Positions 27,749 to 36,751 of a stretch of DNA of 64,000 nt are shown here, in pieces. The first letter of the stretch is position 1; every line of letters starts with the position of its first letter. Source of the stretch: JAJDIA01 sp031555735 (GTDB lineage Bacteria > Bacteroidota > Bacteroidia > Bacteroidales > Tannerellaceae); NCBI GenBank assembly GCA_031555735.1, contig JAVBUE010000010.1:1-64000 (forward strand), read 5' to 3'. The notes under the pieces are model-generated. The model was not told where the DNA came from, did no database searches, and saw only the letters and a list, made by a program, of their open reading frames with translations. Made by a program: the position numbers and the translations under genes.

Positions 27749-28576
27749 TTATAGTTTAATAAAATCGTCTAACAAATTTGATTTCGCCTTCGAGATAACG
27801 ATCAATTTGACGTTATTGTCAAACGCAGCTTTAATCTCAACACCTCCTTTGGTGATTGTACAAAGGGTTAATCCGGCGCTGACAACTTCTTTCGCTTTCG
27901 CCGCACCAATCATCTTGGTGACTTTTTCACCCACCACTTCTATTTCCTGATACACATCAAACACCTGGCCGGGTTGGATCCCTGCATCGGATCCTAAGGT
28001 TACATAAGCAGTCTTCACACCTTTCTTAGGATCAACCTGGTCGATCGCTTTGATAATAGCCTCCATTTTAAAGTTATTGTCCACAAACTTACGCATATCA
28101 CCAATGGCTTCTTCCAAAGCTTTTGTGATCGATTCGGCTTCTGTGGAACCAGAATACCAGGTGTTCTTGAAATTTTGTGTACCGATAACAGCTCCGTTTT
28201 CCGTATTGACCAGTGTCAATGAAAAATCCGATCTGGTTTCGTAGTCCGTTTTACCATCTTTTGTTTTGGCTACACATTCCAGTGAATTATAATGCCCTTT
28301 GATAAGCACTTCGACGCCACTTTGACGTAATTGCACCAGGCGTTCTTCGTTCACTTTCGACAAATCGCTCAGGTTCGCGATATCGATCACATTCAAACGA
28401 CCGGTTTTCATCAATCCCTGCACAATATTATTGCGGAGATTGGCCACCCAATTGGAACCGATTTTAGAGTTGTAGTCAAACTCGTCCACACACACATTCC
28501 GTTTCTCATTTCCTTGAGCGAAAGCAGCAGTAACGCAGAACAATACGACTGCCAAAAGGCTATACATTTTTCTCAT
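27749..28576 (-). CDS. CsgG/FlgT-like exported protein
   Basis: A 275-residue exported protein (signal ending AAFAQ). The first domain resembles the CsgG/TolB-N type fold: a strand with VCVDEFDYNS, then WVANLRNNIVQGLMKTGRLNVID, and EVLIKGHYNS. The second part (AYVTLGSDAGIQPGQVFDVYQE) resembles the small C-terminal domain of FlgT, a periplasmic ring protein of some flagellar motors. There is no lipobox, unlike curli CsgG, so a secretion pore is not proven. It follows the SUMF1-type gene by 35 bases. Confidence 0.7.
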   Translation of the reverse strand: MRKMYSLLAVVLFCVTAAFAQGNEKRNVCVDEFDYNSKIGSNWVANLRNNIVQGLMKTGRLNVIDIANLSDLSKVNEERLVQLRQSGVEVLIKGHYNSLECVAKTKDGKTDYETRSDFSLTLVNTENGAVIGTQNFKNTWYSGSTEAESITKALEEAIGDMRKFVDNNFKMEAIIKAIDQVDPKKGVKTAYVTLGSDAGIQPGQVFDVYQEIEVVGEKVTKMIGAAKAKEVVSAGLTLCTITKGGVEIKAAFDNNVKLIVISKAKSNLLDDFIKL

Positions 28577-28611
28577 GATAAATAATATAAATGAATAAAT
28601 ATGATTATTGT

Positions 28612-29880
28612 TTATAAATCCTGTGCTAACCGTAAACCGATTGTGGGAGATGCATCCCCTGGTTTTTGATGACCCCGGTATGCATTACGCTGGAACCATT
28701 CTTCGTCCTTGAATGAACCGCCCCGCACAATACGGCGTACACCCATGGGAGGACCGGTAGGATTCACTACCTTATCGACCGTATATTTACCTAACCAGTC
28801 CGCACACCATTCGGATACATTTCCGGACATGTCATGCAAACCCAATTGGTTGGCTTGTTTCATACCCACTACCAGGCTGGTGATCCCCAGATGGGCGACT
28901 TTTCCCAAGGAGGAGCCACCCGCATATTCGTCGGCGCCATTCTGTCCGCCACTACGGGCGGCGTATTCCCATTCCGCCTCCGTCGGCAACCGGAAGGAGG
29001 TAGCGCACCGTTCATTCAGTTTGCCAATAAATTCCTGGCAATCATGCCAGGTCACATTCTCCACCGGGAGATTCGCTCCTTTGTTTACAGAAGGATTACT
29101 CCCCATTATTTCTTCCCACAACGCTTGCGTCACCTCGGTTTTTCCGAGGCTGTAGCCACGCAGTGTAACCTCATGAACGGGTTGTTCATAATTCAATGTG
29201 GTCTTCTTATCGTTTTTAGCCACCGAGCCCATGAAAAATACACCTCCTTTGATATGCACCATCTCATAGGAAATACCATTCACGGAAAAGCTGCCTTTGG
29301 CACGCATCGGCAAATGGAATTTCAATTTCCGGTTGAGTTCAACCGTAATCAGGGAACGCTCATCGTTATACCCTGCTGCTTTCAACTCCAGCACATGCTG
29401 CCCTTCAGGGCCTTCGTAGGTAAAGGGGGTGATGCTGCTCAGTTTCTCGCCGTCAATATATACATCGGCCATTTGGACGTTACTGGTTATCGACATCGTC
29501 CCCGTTGGTCCATCATACGCTACTTGCGGTTTTTCAATCTGCAACACGTATGTCGCATTCTTGGTTACGCCATCAAACTCATAGCGTAAAGGGAGATACC
29601 GCTTCGACAGGATATTGAGCCAATTAGCCCCATCGATCAGATACACCCAATACTCTCCTCCTTTATATTCGCTTTTCACAATATCTCCTTCGAATGTCAC
29701 ATCAGGCAAAGCTAATCCCACCTTCACCAATGCACAGGGATCACCACCATGGTCTTTTACCATGAATTTCACGGCACTGATGTCTTTCTCGTCCATTCGG
29801 AATTCTTTCACGGTCAGCTCTTGTGCAAGCAGGCACAGGGGTACTGACAGGAATAGATAGAGTGTTAAAAACAGGCGCAT
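28612..29880 (-). CDS. PEGA plus SUMF1/FGE-fold exported protein
   Basis: A 422-residue exported protein. An N-terminal region of unknown type (about 20-125) is followed by a PEGA-like domain (MADVYIDGEKLSSITPF) and a C-terminal formylglycine-generating-enzyme fold: MVHIKGGVFFMGS, SLGKTEVTQALWEE, ENVTWHDCQEFIGKL, SFRLPTEAEWEYAAR and RRIVRGGSFKDEEWFQR. The active-site cysteines of true FGE, expected just after RGGSF, are absent, so it is probably a binding or structural module. It is packed two bases after the NTF2-like gene. Confidence 0.85.
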   Translation of the reverse strand: MRLFLTLYLFLSVPLCLLAQELTVKEFRMDEKDISAVKFMVKDHGGDPCALVKVGLALPDVTFEGDIVKSEYKGGEYWVYLIDGANWLNILSKRYLPLRYEFDGVTKNATYVLQIEKPQVAYDGPTGTMSITSNVQMADVYIDGEKLSSITPFTYEGPEGQHVLELKAAGYNDERSLITVELNRKLKFHLPMRAKGSFSVNGISYEMVHIKGGVFFMGSVAKNDKKTTLNYEQPVHEVTLRGYSLGKTEVTQALWEEIMGSNPSVNKGANLPVENVTWHDCQEFIGKLNERCATSFRLPTEAEWEYAARSGGQNGADEYAGGSSLGKVAHLGITSLVVGMKQANQLGLHDMSGNVSEWCADWLGKYTVDKVVNPTGPPMGVRRIVRGGSFKDEEWFQRNAYRGHQKPGDASPTIGLRLAQDL

Positions 29881-29882
29881 GG

Positions 29883-30854
29883 TCAGGGGAGTTTAAATTT
29901 GTTCAGCGTAAATATTTCGTTCTCACTGGTCTGTATAGGCTGCCATGTCCGTACCTGGATTTTTGGTTTATCTTCATTCGAAAAATCCCAGACAAGAAAA
30001 ACGATACCTTTATCACTATAGGTCGTAGAATTCCATTCCTGGATCAGGGTCACCCCATAGTAATTGGGCTTCGCCCCATGTCGTTTAATCCGGTAATCAT
30101 TAAACTTCACATTGATATACCCTTGTTTGGCAAATACCGCTTTCAGGTTTTCCAGGTATTGTTCTTTTCCCATGGATGTATATTCGAATTCCATTACCGG
30201 AACGCGAATATCGGCAGGAACACGTTGGATCACTTTCCCGGTGATAATCAGGGCATCGTCACTGAATATATTGTTCATAAATTGGATATCCTTCTGGTTG
30301 TAGGCATTTCTGAACTGCTCGATATAATGGATAATCTGCATGCGACGATCCACATCATCCAACTCAACGCCTTCTTTCATCAGGCGCGTGTATTGCTTGA
30401 TCCCCATGGTGATATTGAAATCGACGATCTTACCTGTCAAGTCAAAATCAATGCACACTTCCTGGTTGATATCATCGGTATAAGAGCGGTCGAAAGGTTT
30501 CATCTCGACGGCAATGTTCCGCAACTGATAGCCGCGAAGCGAGTTGCCGCCCCGTTTCAGTTGCAGGCAATGCTCCACGATATCATCATCCATGCAACGG
30601 AAATGCACATTGTTCCACAACATACCCAGACTTTGTGATGCCAGGTCGTCGATATCGATGTTGGAAAAATTGATGTCTTTCCCGGACGATTCCGCCCGGT
30701 TGATCGCACTCAGGAGTTGCATCACCTGACGTTCCATTTTGCTTTTCAGCGATCCGTTCTGTATCCCGTCGGAAAACTCAAAATGCACATTATCCTGCGC
30801 ATAGGCATCACAAATGCTTGTGATTAGGAAAAGAGCCAACACTATTTTTTTCAT
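29883..30854 (-). CDS. Exported protein with NTF2-like domain
   Basis: A 323-residue protein with a signal peptide (LALFLITSICDAYAQ). Residues from about 165 onward fit an NTF2-like domain (IEQFRNAYNQKDIQFMNNIF, then SDDALIITG and VKFNDYRIKRHG), usually a ligand-binding or assembly fold. The N-terminal half is a separate unknown domain beginning VHFEFSDGIQNGSLKSKM. It has no enzyme signature. It is seven bases from the gene upstream and two from the gene downstream. Confidence 0.75.
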   Translation of the reverse strand: MKKIVLALFLITSICDAYAQDNVHFEFSDGIQNGSLKSKMERQVMQLLSAINRAESSGKDINFSNIDIDDLASQSLGMLWNNVHFRCMDDDIVEHCLQLKRGGNSLRGYQLRNIAVEMKPFDRSYTDDINQEVCIDFDLTGKIVDFNITMGIKQYTRLMKEGVELDDVDRRMQIIHYIEQFRNAYNQKDIQFMNNIFSDDALIITGKVIQRVPADIRVPVMEFEYTSMGKEQYLENLKAVFAKQGYINVKFNDYRIKRHGAKPNYYGVTLIQEWNSTTYSDKGIVFLVWDFSNEDKPKIQVRTWQPIQTSENEIFTLNKFKLP

Positions 30855-30861
30855 ACTCTAT

Positions 30862-31677
30862 TTATTTAGACAGCGTAAACCAAATCGCATTTTTCCCTGT
30901 ATAATTCTGAAGGGAGTCGTACTGCAACGTCTTGAAATTGGTACGTTGCGTCATACCCGGCCCAAGAATGGTCAATACCTTTCCCTCATCGCTGGCTATC
31001 AGCCAGAAACATTCAGACGGATTTTTGCATTCGTCGTACGTGCCATACCGTTTGATCTTGAATTCCACCCGCAGCCGGTTCATCAGCATTTTGGCATCCG
31101 TAAGCGATTTGGCGGCCAACAACTCATCGATCGCCGCCTGCTGCCAAGCCTGATTCAGCTTCGGCGCTTCAGCCGCCGGAATCGGTTGTTCCGTTACTTC
31201 AGCTTCCGGAGCCGTTGGTTCCGGAGTCTCTGCCACAGGAGCGAGTGGTTCGGGCGCCCCGGCTACCTGCGCCGGTGGTATGGTTGCCGTATCCGCAGGG
31301 GATGCAGGCACTTCTGTTTTCACCAGGGTAATCGCATTGTCTGCCGGGATAATATCCGTCTTTTTCACATACACAAAAACCCGGTACATCTCCCCCCGCA
31401 TCATTTGTATCTTGCTGCAACTGCTTGCGATATCCTTTACAATCACATTTTCAGCCTGGTTGAGTTTTTTCCTGGACTCAATGTATTCACTTACATACGT
31501 AGTCAGCAATTCTTCCGCGACCTGGTATGCCTCCGCTTCCGTATCCATGGTTGCTTCCGCATAAATGTACTGGCTGTTCCGTTTGATGGTGTTTATTTTT
31601 TTGGTATCCGATTCCTGGGCAAACACCACGCCGCCTGCCATACAAAAGAAAAAGAATGTAATCAGTTGTTTTCTCAT
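30862..31677 (-). CDS. Unknown exported protein with Pro/Ala/Glu-rich linker
   Basis: A 271-residue exported protein (signal MAGGVVFAQ). The N-terminal domain (YIYAEATMDTEAEAYQVAEE, then LLTTYVSEYIESRKK) faintly resembles the N-terminal module of FlgT/LPP20-type envelope proteins. It is followed by a disordered Pro/Ala/Glu-rich linker (about residues 125-170, with repeats such as APEPLAPVAETPEP). A compact C-terminal domain includes CKNPSECFWLIASDEGKVL, with two cysteines. The linker suggests reach across the periplasm. Function is unknown. Its spacing is two bases from the gene before it. Confidence 0.75.
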   Translation of the reverse strand: MRKQLITFFFFCMAGGVVFAQESDTKKINTIKRNSQYIYAEATMDTEAEAYQVAEELLTTYVSEYIESRKKLNQAENVIVKDIASSCSKIQMMRGEMYRVFVYVKKTDIIPADNAITLVKTEVPASPADTATIPPAQVAGAPEPLAPVAETPEPTAPEAEVTEQPIPAAEAPKLNQAWQQAAIDELLAAKSLTDAKMLMNRLRVEFKIKRYGTYDECKNPSECFWLIASDEGKVLTILGPGMTQRTNFKTLQYDSLQNYTGKNAIWFTLSK

Positions 31678-31679
31678 CT

Positions 31680-32804
31680 TTATTGTCTTATTTCATCAAA
31701 CAAATATTTTATTTTGGAAGTAGGGACATAACTGTTCAAACGTGCATGGATAATGCCTTTTCGTTCATCCAACTGTGTGATATCAATGGTCAGCTTCATC
31801 ACATGGTTGTATCCCTGGTCGGTATTCCGCATTAACAACTCGCAAACCGCAGTGGTATCATTCAAACTGATAACCCCAAAAAATGGCTTGCATCCGTTCG
31901 TTAAACAATAACTTGTCCAACGATTCAAAGGCACGTTTAGTAACTCCTCCGAGTAACCATATTTCTTCAGTCGGATAGTCAACATGAATTGATTATCGAT
32001 CTGAGCGGTCGTAAGCAAATTCGCCAGGCTCTCCACCGGATAGGCGGAACGGTATATCAACCGGTATGTCCCGGAGGAATCCGGCTCTACATACTTGTTT
32101 GTATTCAGCTCATCCAGATAGTAGCTCTCACCCGGGAGAATGAGGTAATCCTCTCCATATGCAGGCAGCAGGTTCTCAGGGTTCACGAGCAAAGGTTCAA
32201 CAGGCAGAAGGGCAGCCAATCCGATTTCCGAGGCTATCCGTCTTTCGTTTTCCAACATCTCACTCCCATTCAGCAGGTCGTAGTCAACAGGAAAGGCAAC
32301 CGAACAAAACAGGCCCTCTTCCTTATACCAGCTTACCAGATACCGTTTGCCGTCTTTATTGGTCACATCTATCCGGAGCGTGGTATCCTGCTGAATCGAT
32401 TGAAAAGAGGCAAATGATCCCTTTTCGAAGGAGAAATCATCCTCAGCCATTTTTCTTTCCAACGATTTTTCCCGCTTCACAGGCACATTTAATTCCAACC
32501 AATACCGCTCTATGAAATCAAAGACGGGCGTATGTAAAGCCGAACGTTGATCCATAGAAAACAACGTATATCCGATATGTTCAATCCGATTGTTCCGCAC
32601 AAACACCGTCAAGGGTTTTCCCTGATAAGAAATGCACCGGTAATACATCCCGTCATCCAGGGGATCCAACCGGGAAGAGAGTTGCATAGCGGTTGCCATA
32701 CGTTCCAACAAGTCGGTCCGATACGCCCGTTGCGCCATCACACCTCCTGTCAGTTCACCTACACAGAGAGCAGTAAGTAGTATGTGCAACCGCCACTTCC
32801 TCAT
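31680..32804 (-). CDS. Unknown exported 374-aa protein
   Basis: An exported protein with a signal peptide (LLTALCVGELTGGVMAQ). The mature part is mixed, with IERYWLELNVPVKRE, EGLFCSVAFPVDYDLLNG and a C-terminal MKLTIDITQLDERKG segment. No family is recognised. The ATG at 32804 overlaps the upstream stop as ATGA and is preferred over a GTG at 32819. Its position inside the operon is its main clue. Confidence 0.75.
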   Translation of the reverse strand: MRKWRLHILLTALCVGELTGGVMAQRAYRTDLLERMATAMQLSSRLDPLDDGMYYRCISYQGKPLTVFVRNNRIEHIGYTLFSMDQRSALHTPVFDFIERYWLELNVPVKREKSLERKMAEDDFSFEKGSFASFQSIQQDTTLRIDVTNKDGKRYLVSWYKEEGLFCSVAFPVDYDLLNGSEMLENERRIASEIGLAALLPVEPLLVNPENLLPAYGEDYLILPGESYYLDELNTNKYVEPDSSGTYRLIYRSAYPVESLANLLTTAQIDNQFMLTIRLKKYGYSEELLNVPLNRWTSYCLTNGCKPFFGVISLNDTTAVCELLMRNTDQGYNHVMKLTIDITQLDERKGIIHARLNSYVPTSKIKYLFDEIRQ

Positions 32805-33625
32805 CCTATTTGTATCCACCGGCGACGGCCATCCACAAACCGAAGTTCGCCTTGCACCAATCTTCCGTTATCAAATTTGACACTTACCATGGAATCGCCG
32901 GCATGCGCCTCGACCGTTTCGGCGGGCACTTTCTTCAAGTCAATGGTGTAAGCCGATTTAAATGTCAGCTTTCCTCCCACGCCGTGAGGCTTTCCATTTT
33001 TCAGCGGGCCTTCATATACTGCATATGTTAAGTCAACCGTGCCCGACGTTTGGCCCACGGCTCCACCGCTTTTGGGCTGTTCGTTGGCCACTTCCGGTTC
33101 TTCCGCAACGAGCGGTTCCTCTATTATTGTGACTGTATCCGTAATGGTGTATTCCCAGACAGCGCTTGCCAGCTCGTTTTCCTGCGCTTTGACGGTAATC
33201 GACACTTTCCCGGCACCCACAGGCGTTACCACACCATTGGTTACGGTTGCCACCGATTGGTCGCCGGATGACCAGGTATAGGTAGCCTTTGATTCGGCAG
33301 GCATATTCGTTACGGTCAGTGAATCCATGCCACCGATAAGCAATTCATTCGTTGAACCGCTGAGCGTCAATGCGCTTACCCGTACTTCCGCAGGTTTCAT
33401 CAGCATGTAAGCTGCGCCCCCACCACCCAGGCAGACTACCGCGGCGACTCCCCCAATCAGCATCCAGTTGGTCTTTTTTACCTTTTTTACTTCATGTAGA
33501 TCAAACTTACATTCCGGACAAATGAAATCATCCAGTTCATCCAGTTCAATGATCTCCCCTTTTTTGGCTTTATTGCATCCGTCGAAATTCTCGCAATTAC
33601 CAAATCTTGTACTTTGTTTTGCCAT
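32801..33625 (-). CDS. Zinc-ribbon / single-TM / Ig-like (BIG2) / MORN bridging protein
   Basis: Numbered on the GTG-started frame from 33628, a cytoplasmic zinc ribbon has Cys12 and Cys18 (CENFDGC) and Cys37 and Cys40 (CPEC). One membrane helix follows (about 55-77, IGGVAAVVCLGGGGAAYML). Outside lies a BIG2-type Ig-like domain (SGDQSVATVTNGVVTPVGAG), then a Pro/Glu-rich stretch and a MORN-like repeat (YEGPLKNGKPHGVGGKLTF). The ATG at 33625 is chosen over that GTG. The layout would link the cytoplasmic tubulin-like protein, encoded 13 bases upstream, with exported partners; that is inference. Confidence 0.82.
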   Translation of the reverse strand: MAKQSTRFGNCENFDGCNKAKKGEIIELDELDDFICPECKFDLHEVKKVKKTNWMLIGGVAAVVCLGGGGAAYMLMKPAEVRVSALTLSGSTNELLIGGMDSLTVTNMPAESKATYTWSSGDQSVATVTNGVVTPVGAGKVSITVKAQENELASAVWEYTITDTVTIIEEPLVAEEPEVANEQPKSGGAVGQTSGTVDLTYAVYEGPLKNGKPHGVGGKLTFKSAYTIDLKKVPAETVEAHAGDSMVSVKFDNGRLVQGELRFVDGRRRWIQIG

Positions 33626-33638
33626 CACTCTGTTACGT

Positions 33639-36600
33639 TTATGAGTTCAGTTCTATTGTTAATGCACGACAAACATCCAGGTAAATCTTATACACCGGGT
33701 CGGAGGTATTGTTCCTCCGTTCACCTAATACTGTATTTGATACGTCAACTACCGCTTTGGCAAGCGTTTGGCGAGCCGTAATATGCAGGTATTCGTTGGC
33801 CATCTTTGCCTGGATATCTTCCATCAGCGAAAGGATGTCGGCTTTCTTTGCGGTTTCGCTTTCATGGAGTTCGGATAATTTATCCCCAAACACGATAGGA
33901 GGCAGCGGGAAGCCATACGTATCCACTTTCAACCGGCAGTAATACTTCCGGCCGGTGCCATCCCCGTTTTCCTGATACGCGATGAGGCCCATCGCCACAC
34001 CCAGCACCATGTCTCTCAGGTATTTTTTAGGGTCATAGCGTTCGACAAACAACGAAGGATATTGCGTCCCGTCACCCTCCAGGTGAAGCACCAGTTTGTT
34101 GATTTCGCCTTGTTGCGCATCATTCACAAGCAGGTCATACCGGGGTTTGAGCATCTTCACGTCATTGACTGCGCGTAACGGGAAACAATAGGTCAGATTG
34201 ATGATGGTTATCTCATCCTTTTTCGGGCTGTTCAGTTCAAAACTAATCGTTCGCGTCCCGTCTATTCCGGATCTGAATGCTTCCACCAGCCTGTCCACAA
34301 AGGCTTGTTTTGTTTTATCCGGAGCGGCCGGTATGCTGATCAGCGTAGTCCGGAACATACAGTTTACACCCGGACGGGGCGACACGTTATTCGGGATCGT
34401 ACGATCGCGTTCCGAACTGTCGAAGGTAAGGAATACGCCTGCCGACCGCACCATTTGATCCGCGAACTCCTTCAACTGGTCGGCCTGCTCAGACGAACCG
34501 AATTGTTCATACAACTGGTCGATCACATTCTTTCCGATAATGCCTTTTTTATTCCCCTGCATCATATCATTATGCGCCTGGGTTGCCGATTCCCTGCAAT
34601 TGGTTTCGAGCACAGACATCATGATATCTTTGGATACTTTCTCTTCCATCTTGGCGAACGACGCATTGTCTCCACAGACTTCAGCCAACCGGTTGAGGGC
34701 GGCTTTTGTCTGTTCATTCTGGCTCTCCCTGGACAAACAAAGCGATTTGGTAACAGCCCGCACAGCCACAGGATCATAGTAGCGTACAACCGTGTTCTGG
34801 TAGTTCCCTTCCACGTTCCCTTCTTCCCGGCAACGAATACTCACAGCGTTTTTCGTTTCGGTGACAGCCTCATTCATCCGCTCGCTGACCCTGCTGATAT
34901 CATCGCTGAGGTTACTTACCAAGACGCTCAGGTCGCGGAGTAACGCCTTGGCGAAGTGCAGCCCTTCCAGTTCCGTTTTGAGTTCAAATATTTTCTTCAT
35001 CAAAGGAATGTGCTTTGCATGCAGGTCTTTCCGGCTGCCGAGTACGAGTTTCCCAAACAGCCCCACATTTCCCCACTCCTGTTCGTTGCGCGTTTTCCGG
35101 TCTGACAAGTCCGACAATTTGGTTTCGCGTTCGACGATCGTTTTTTGTATCCGGATAGAACTGTCGTCGATGTATTCAGACAATACGGCAATCAACCGGC
35201 TAATCCCGTATAGGGAACGTTCGCCACTGCGCCATTGTTCAAACAGTTGTTTTTCGATCAGGTTGGTGATTTCCCGGGCATGTTCATCCTTCGATTGCAA
35301 TTTGATACTGAAGAAGCCAGGAACCCCGTTCTGCCGAAATTTTCTTTCAAACCGGTCCTGGCATAAACGCGCCATTTCCTGCAGCGCGTGGTCCGGGTTG
35401 TTATTCCATGCCGATTGCGCGATAATCGGCATGATCGCCTCCCAGTCGTCCGCGAAAGTCTTCCAGTTGTGTGCTTTCTCACTTTCCAGGATGGGTAACG
35501 ACAGCATCAAATGGTCGTCCGTCATACAAATGCTTTTCAGGAAAGGCTGATTGCCGAAAACCATCGTCCGGTAATCTTCCGGCTGCGCCTCATCACGGTA
35601 TCCGAGATCGTCCGACCAGTTGCCGAACTTGATCCGGTACAGCGCCTGCAAGGCAAAATTATAGGTGAGGTACTCTTTGATCTCTTCTTCCGGATTGATA
35701 ATACGTTTGATCCCGAAAGCCTTAAACGCCTTGCTGCGAACCGGCACTTTCAGGTCTGCATCCACCGCGTTCTCGTCGTATTCGTCTTTGGGGTCGATAT
35801 TCTCCGTGGAAAAACAATCCTTAAAATCGCGTACATTATTATCTTCCGGCAACGTAATATAATGATATACGATATCGGATACGATGCCTGGCAAATCATC
35901 TTTCGTATTGACAGTAATACCACTTTCATTGGCATTTGTGTACAGGAAAAACGAGTTGAAGAAATCGTTGCCGTTGTATTGTATTTTCTCAAACTGGCCG
36001 CTCACATCGTGGGGGACAAACTGCCGTACCTTAAACGCATTCAGTTCCGTCAACGCCGCGAAACCATTGGCATGGTAGGCGCCTTTGTCCCAGTTGGGCA
36101 GTGGCGAATGTTCGGGTATCTGGCAATAGACAATGATTTTGTAATTCAGGCCGGAAGTCACATTCGGCACAAAATGTTTGCGTGTCTGCGCGATCACGTC
36201 AACCACGGAACCGGATCCGGTTCCCCCGGCCAGTCCGGCAAAAATATGAAAGGTGACATCTGTATTGCCACTCACCGACTTGGTGTTCTGTACCTGGTTC
36301 TTCAGAATGGCTTCATACTCATTCACGCTGCATGAAAAGAGGAAGCGGCCCAGACGGCGTTTTTGAGCGGCGGCGCCATCATCACCCACGTTGCCGACGA
36401 TATTCCGCCATATTTTTTTGCTCCCGATCCAACTGGAAATACCCGGATAATTGTCCACGTTCTCCAACTGGTCGCTCAGCTTCGCACTGCGTACGTAGAG
36501 GAAATGATCCCTGCCCAATTGCGTATTCTCGCCCAGTACCCTCCAGGTGGTATCCCGTGGGTTCATCATTTCCATACTGGAATCCACATAGACGAATCCC

Positions 36601-36725
36601 AACGGTAATTTACGCCTTTCTTCAGCGGTATTTTCCTGAAAAAGTCGTTTTCTGAAAGCCTTCAGGATTTTCCCGCCCGTTCCGCCTATCCCGATAAAAA
36701 CATGGTTATCCCTAATTTCCATCAT
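33639..36725 (-). CDS. Large tubulin/FtsZ-superfamily GTPase (Tubulin_2-like)
   Basis: A 1028-residue cytoplasmic protein. The N-terminal nucleotide-binding half carries GIGGTGGK (residues 12-19), equivalent to the first glycine loop of FtsZ, and the tubulin signature GLAGGTGSGS (164-173). This points to the large bacterial tubulin-like family PF13809. The middle (about 480-640) is long and helical with coiled-coil character (FELKTELEGLHFAKALLRDL). No clear synergy loop (FtsZ NxDFxD) is seen, so polymerisation-linked hydrolysis is not shown. It has no signal peptide or TM. It is the largest gene and conceptual centre of a nine-gene operon with membrane and exported partners. Confidence 0.88.
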   Translation of the reverse strand: MMEIRDNHVFIGIGGTGGKILKAFRKRLFQENTAEERRKLPLGFVYVDSSMEMMNPRDTTWRVLGENTQLGRDHFLYVRSAKLSDQLENVDNYPGISSWIGSKKIWRNIVGNVGDDGAAAQKRRLGRFLFSCSVNEYEAILKNQVQNTKSVSGNTDVTFHIFAGLAGGTGSGSVVDVIAQTRKHFVPNVTSGLNYKIIVYCQIPEHSPLPNWDKGAYHANGFAALTELNAFKVRQFVPHDVSGQFEKIQYNGNDFFNSFFLYTNANESGITVNTKDDLPGIVSDIVYHYITLPEDNNVRDFKDCFSTENIDPKDEYDENAVDADLKVPVRSKAFKAFGIKRIINPEEEIKEYLTYNFALQALYRIKFGNWSDDLGYRDEAQPEDYRTMVFGNQPFLKSICMTDDHLMLSLPILESEKAHNWKTFADDWEAIMPIIAQSAWNNNPDHALQEMARLCQDRFERKFRQNGVPGFFSIKLQSKDEHAREITNLIEKQLFEQWRSGERSLYGISRLIAVLSEYIDDSSIRIQKTIVERETKLSDLSDRKTRNEQEWGNVGLFGKLVLGSRKDLHAKHIPLMKKIFELKTELEGLHFAKALLRDLSVLVSNLSDDISRVSERMNEAVTETKNAVSIRCREEGNVEGNYQNTVVRYYDPVAVRAVTKSLCLSRESQNEQTKAALNRLAEVCGDNASFAKMEEKVSKDIMMSVLETNCRESATQAHNDMMQGNKKGIIGKNVIDQLYEQFGSSEQADQLKEFADQMVRSAGVFLTFDSSERDRTIPNNVSPRPGVNCMFRTTLISIPAAPDKTKQAFVDRLVEAFRSGIDGTRTISFELNSPKKDEITIINLTYCFPLRAVNDVKMLKPRYDLLVNDAQQGEINKLVLHLEGDGTQYPSLFVERYDPKKYLRDMVLGVAMGLIAYQENGDGTGRKYYCRLKVDTYGFPLPPIVFGDKLSELHESETAKKADILSLMEDIQAKMANEYLHITARQTLAKAVVDVSNTVLGERRNNTSDPVYKIYLDVCRALTIELNS

Positions 36726-36751
36726 ACTCTTCTTATTTTAAATGGTTCATT

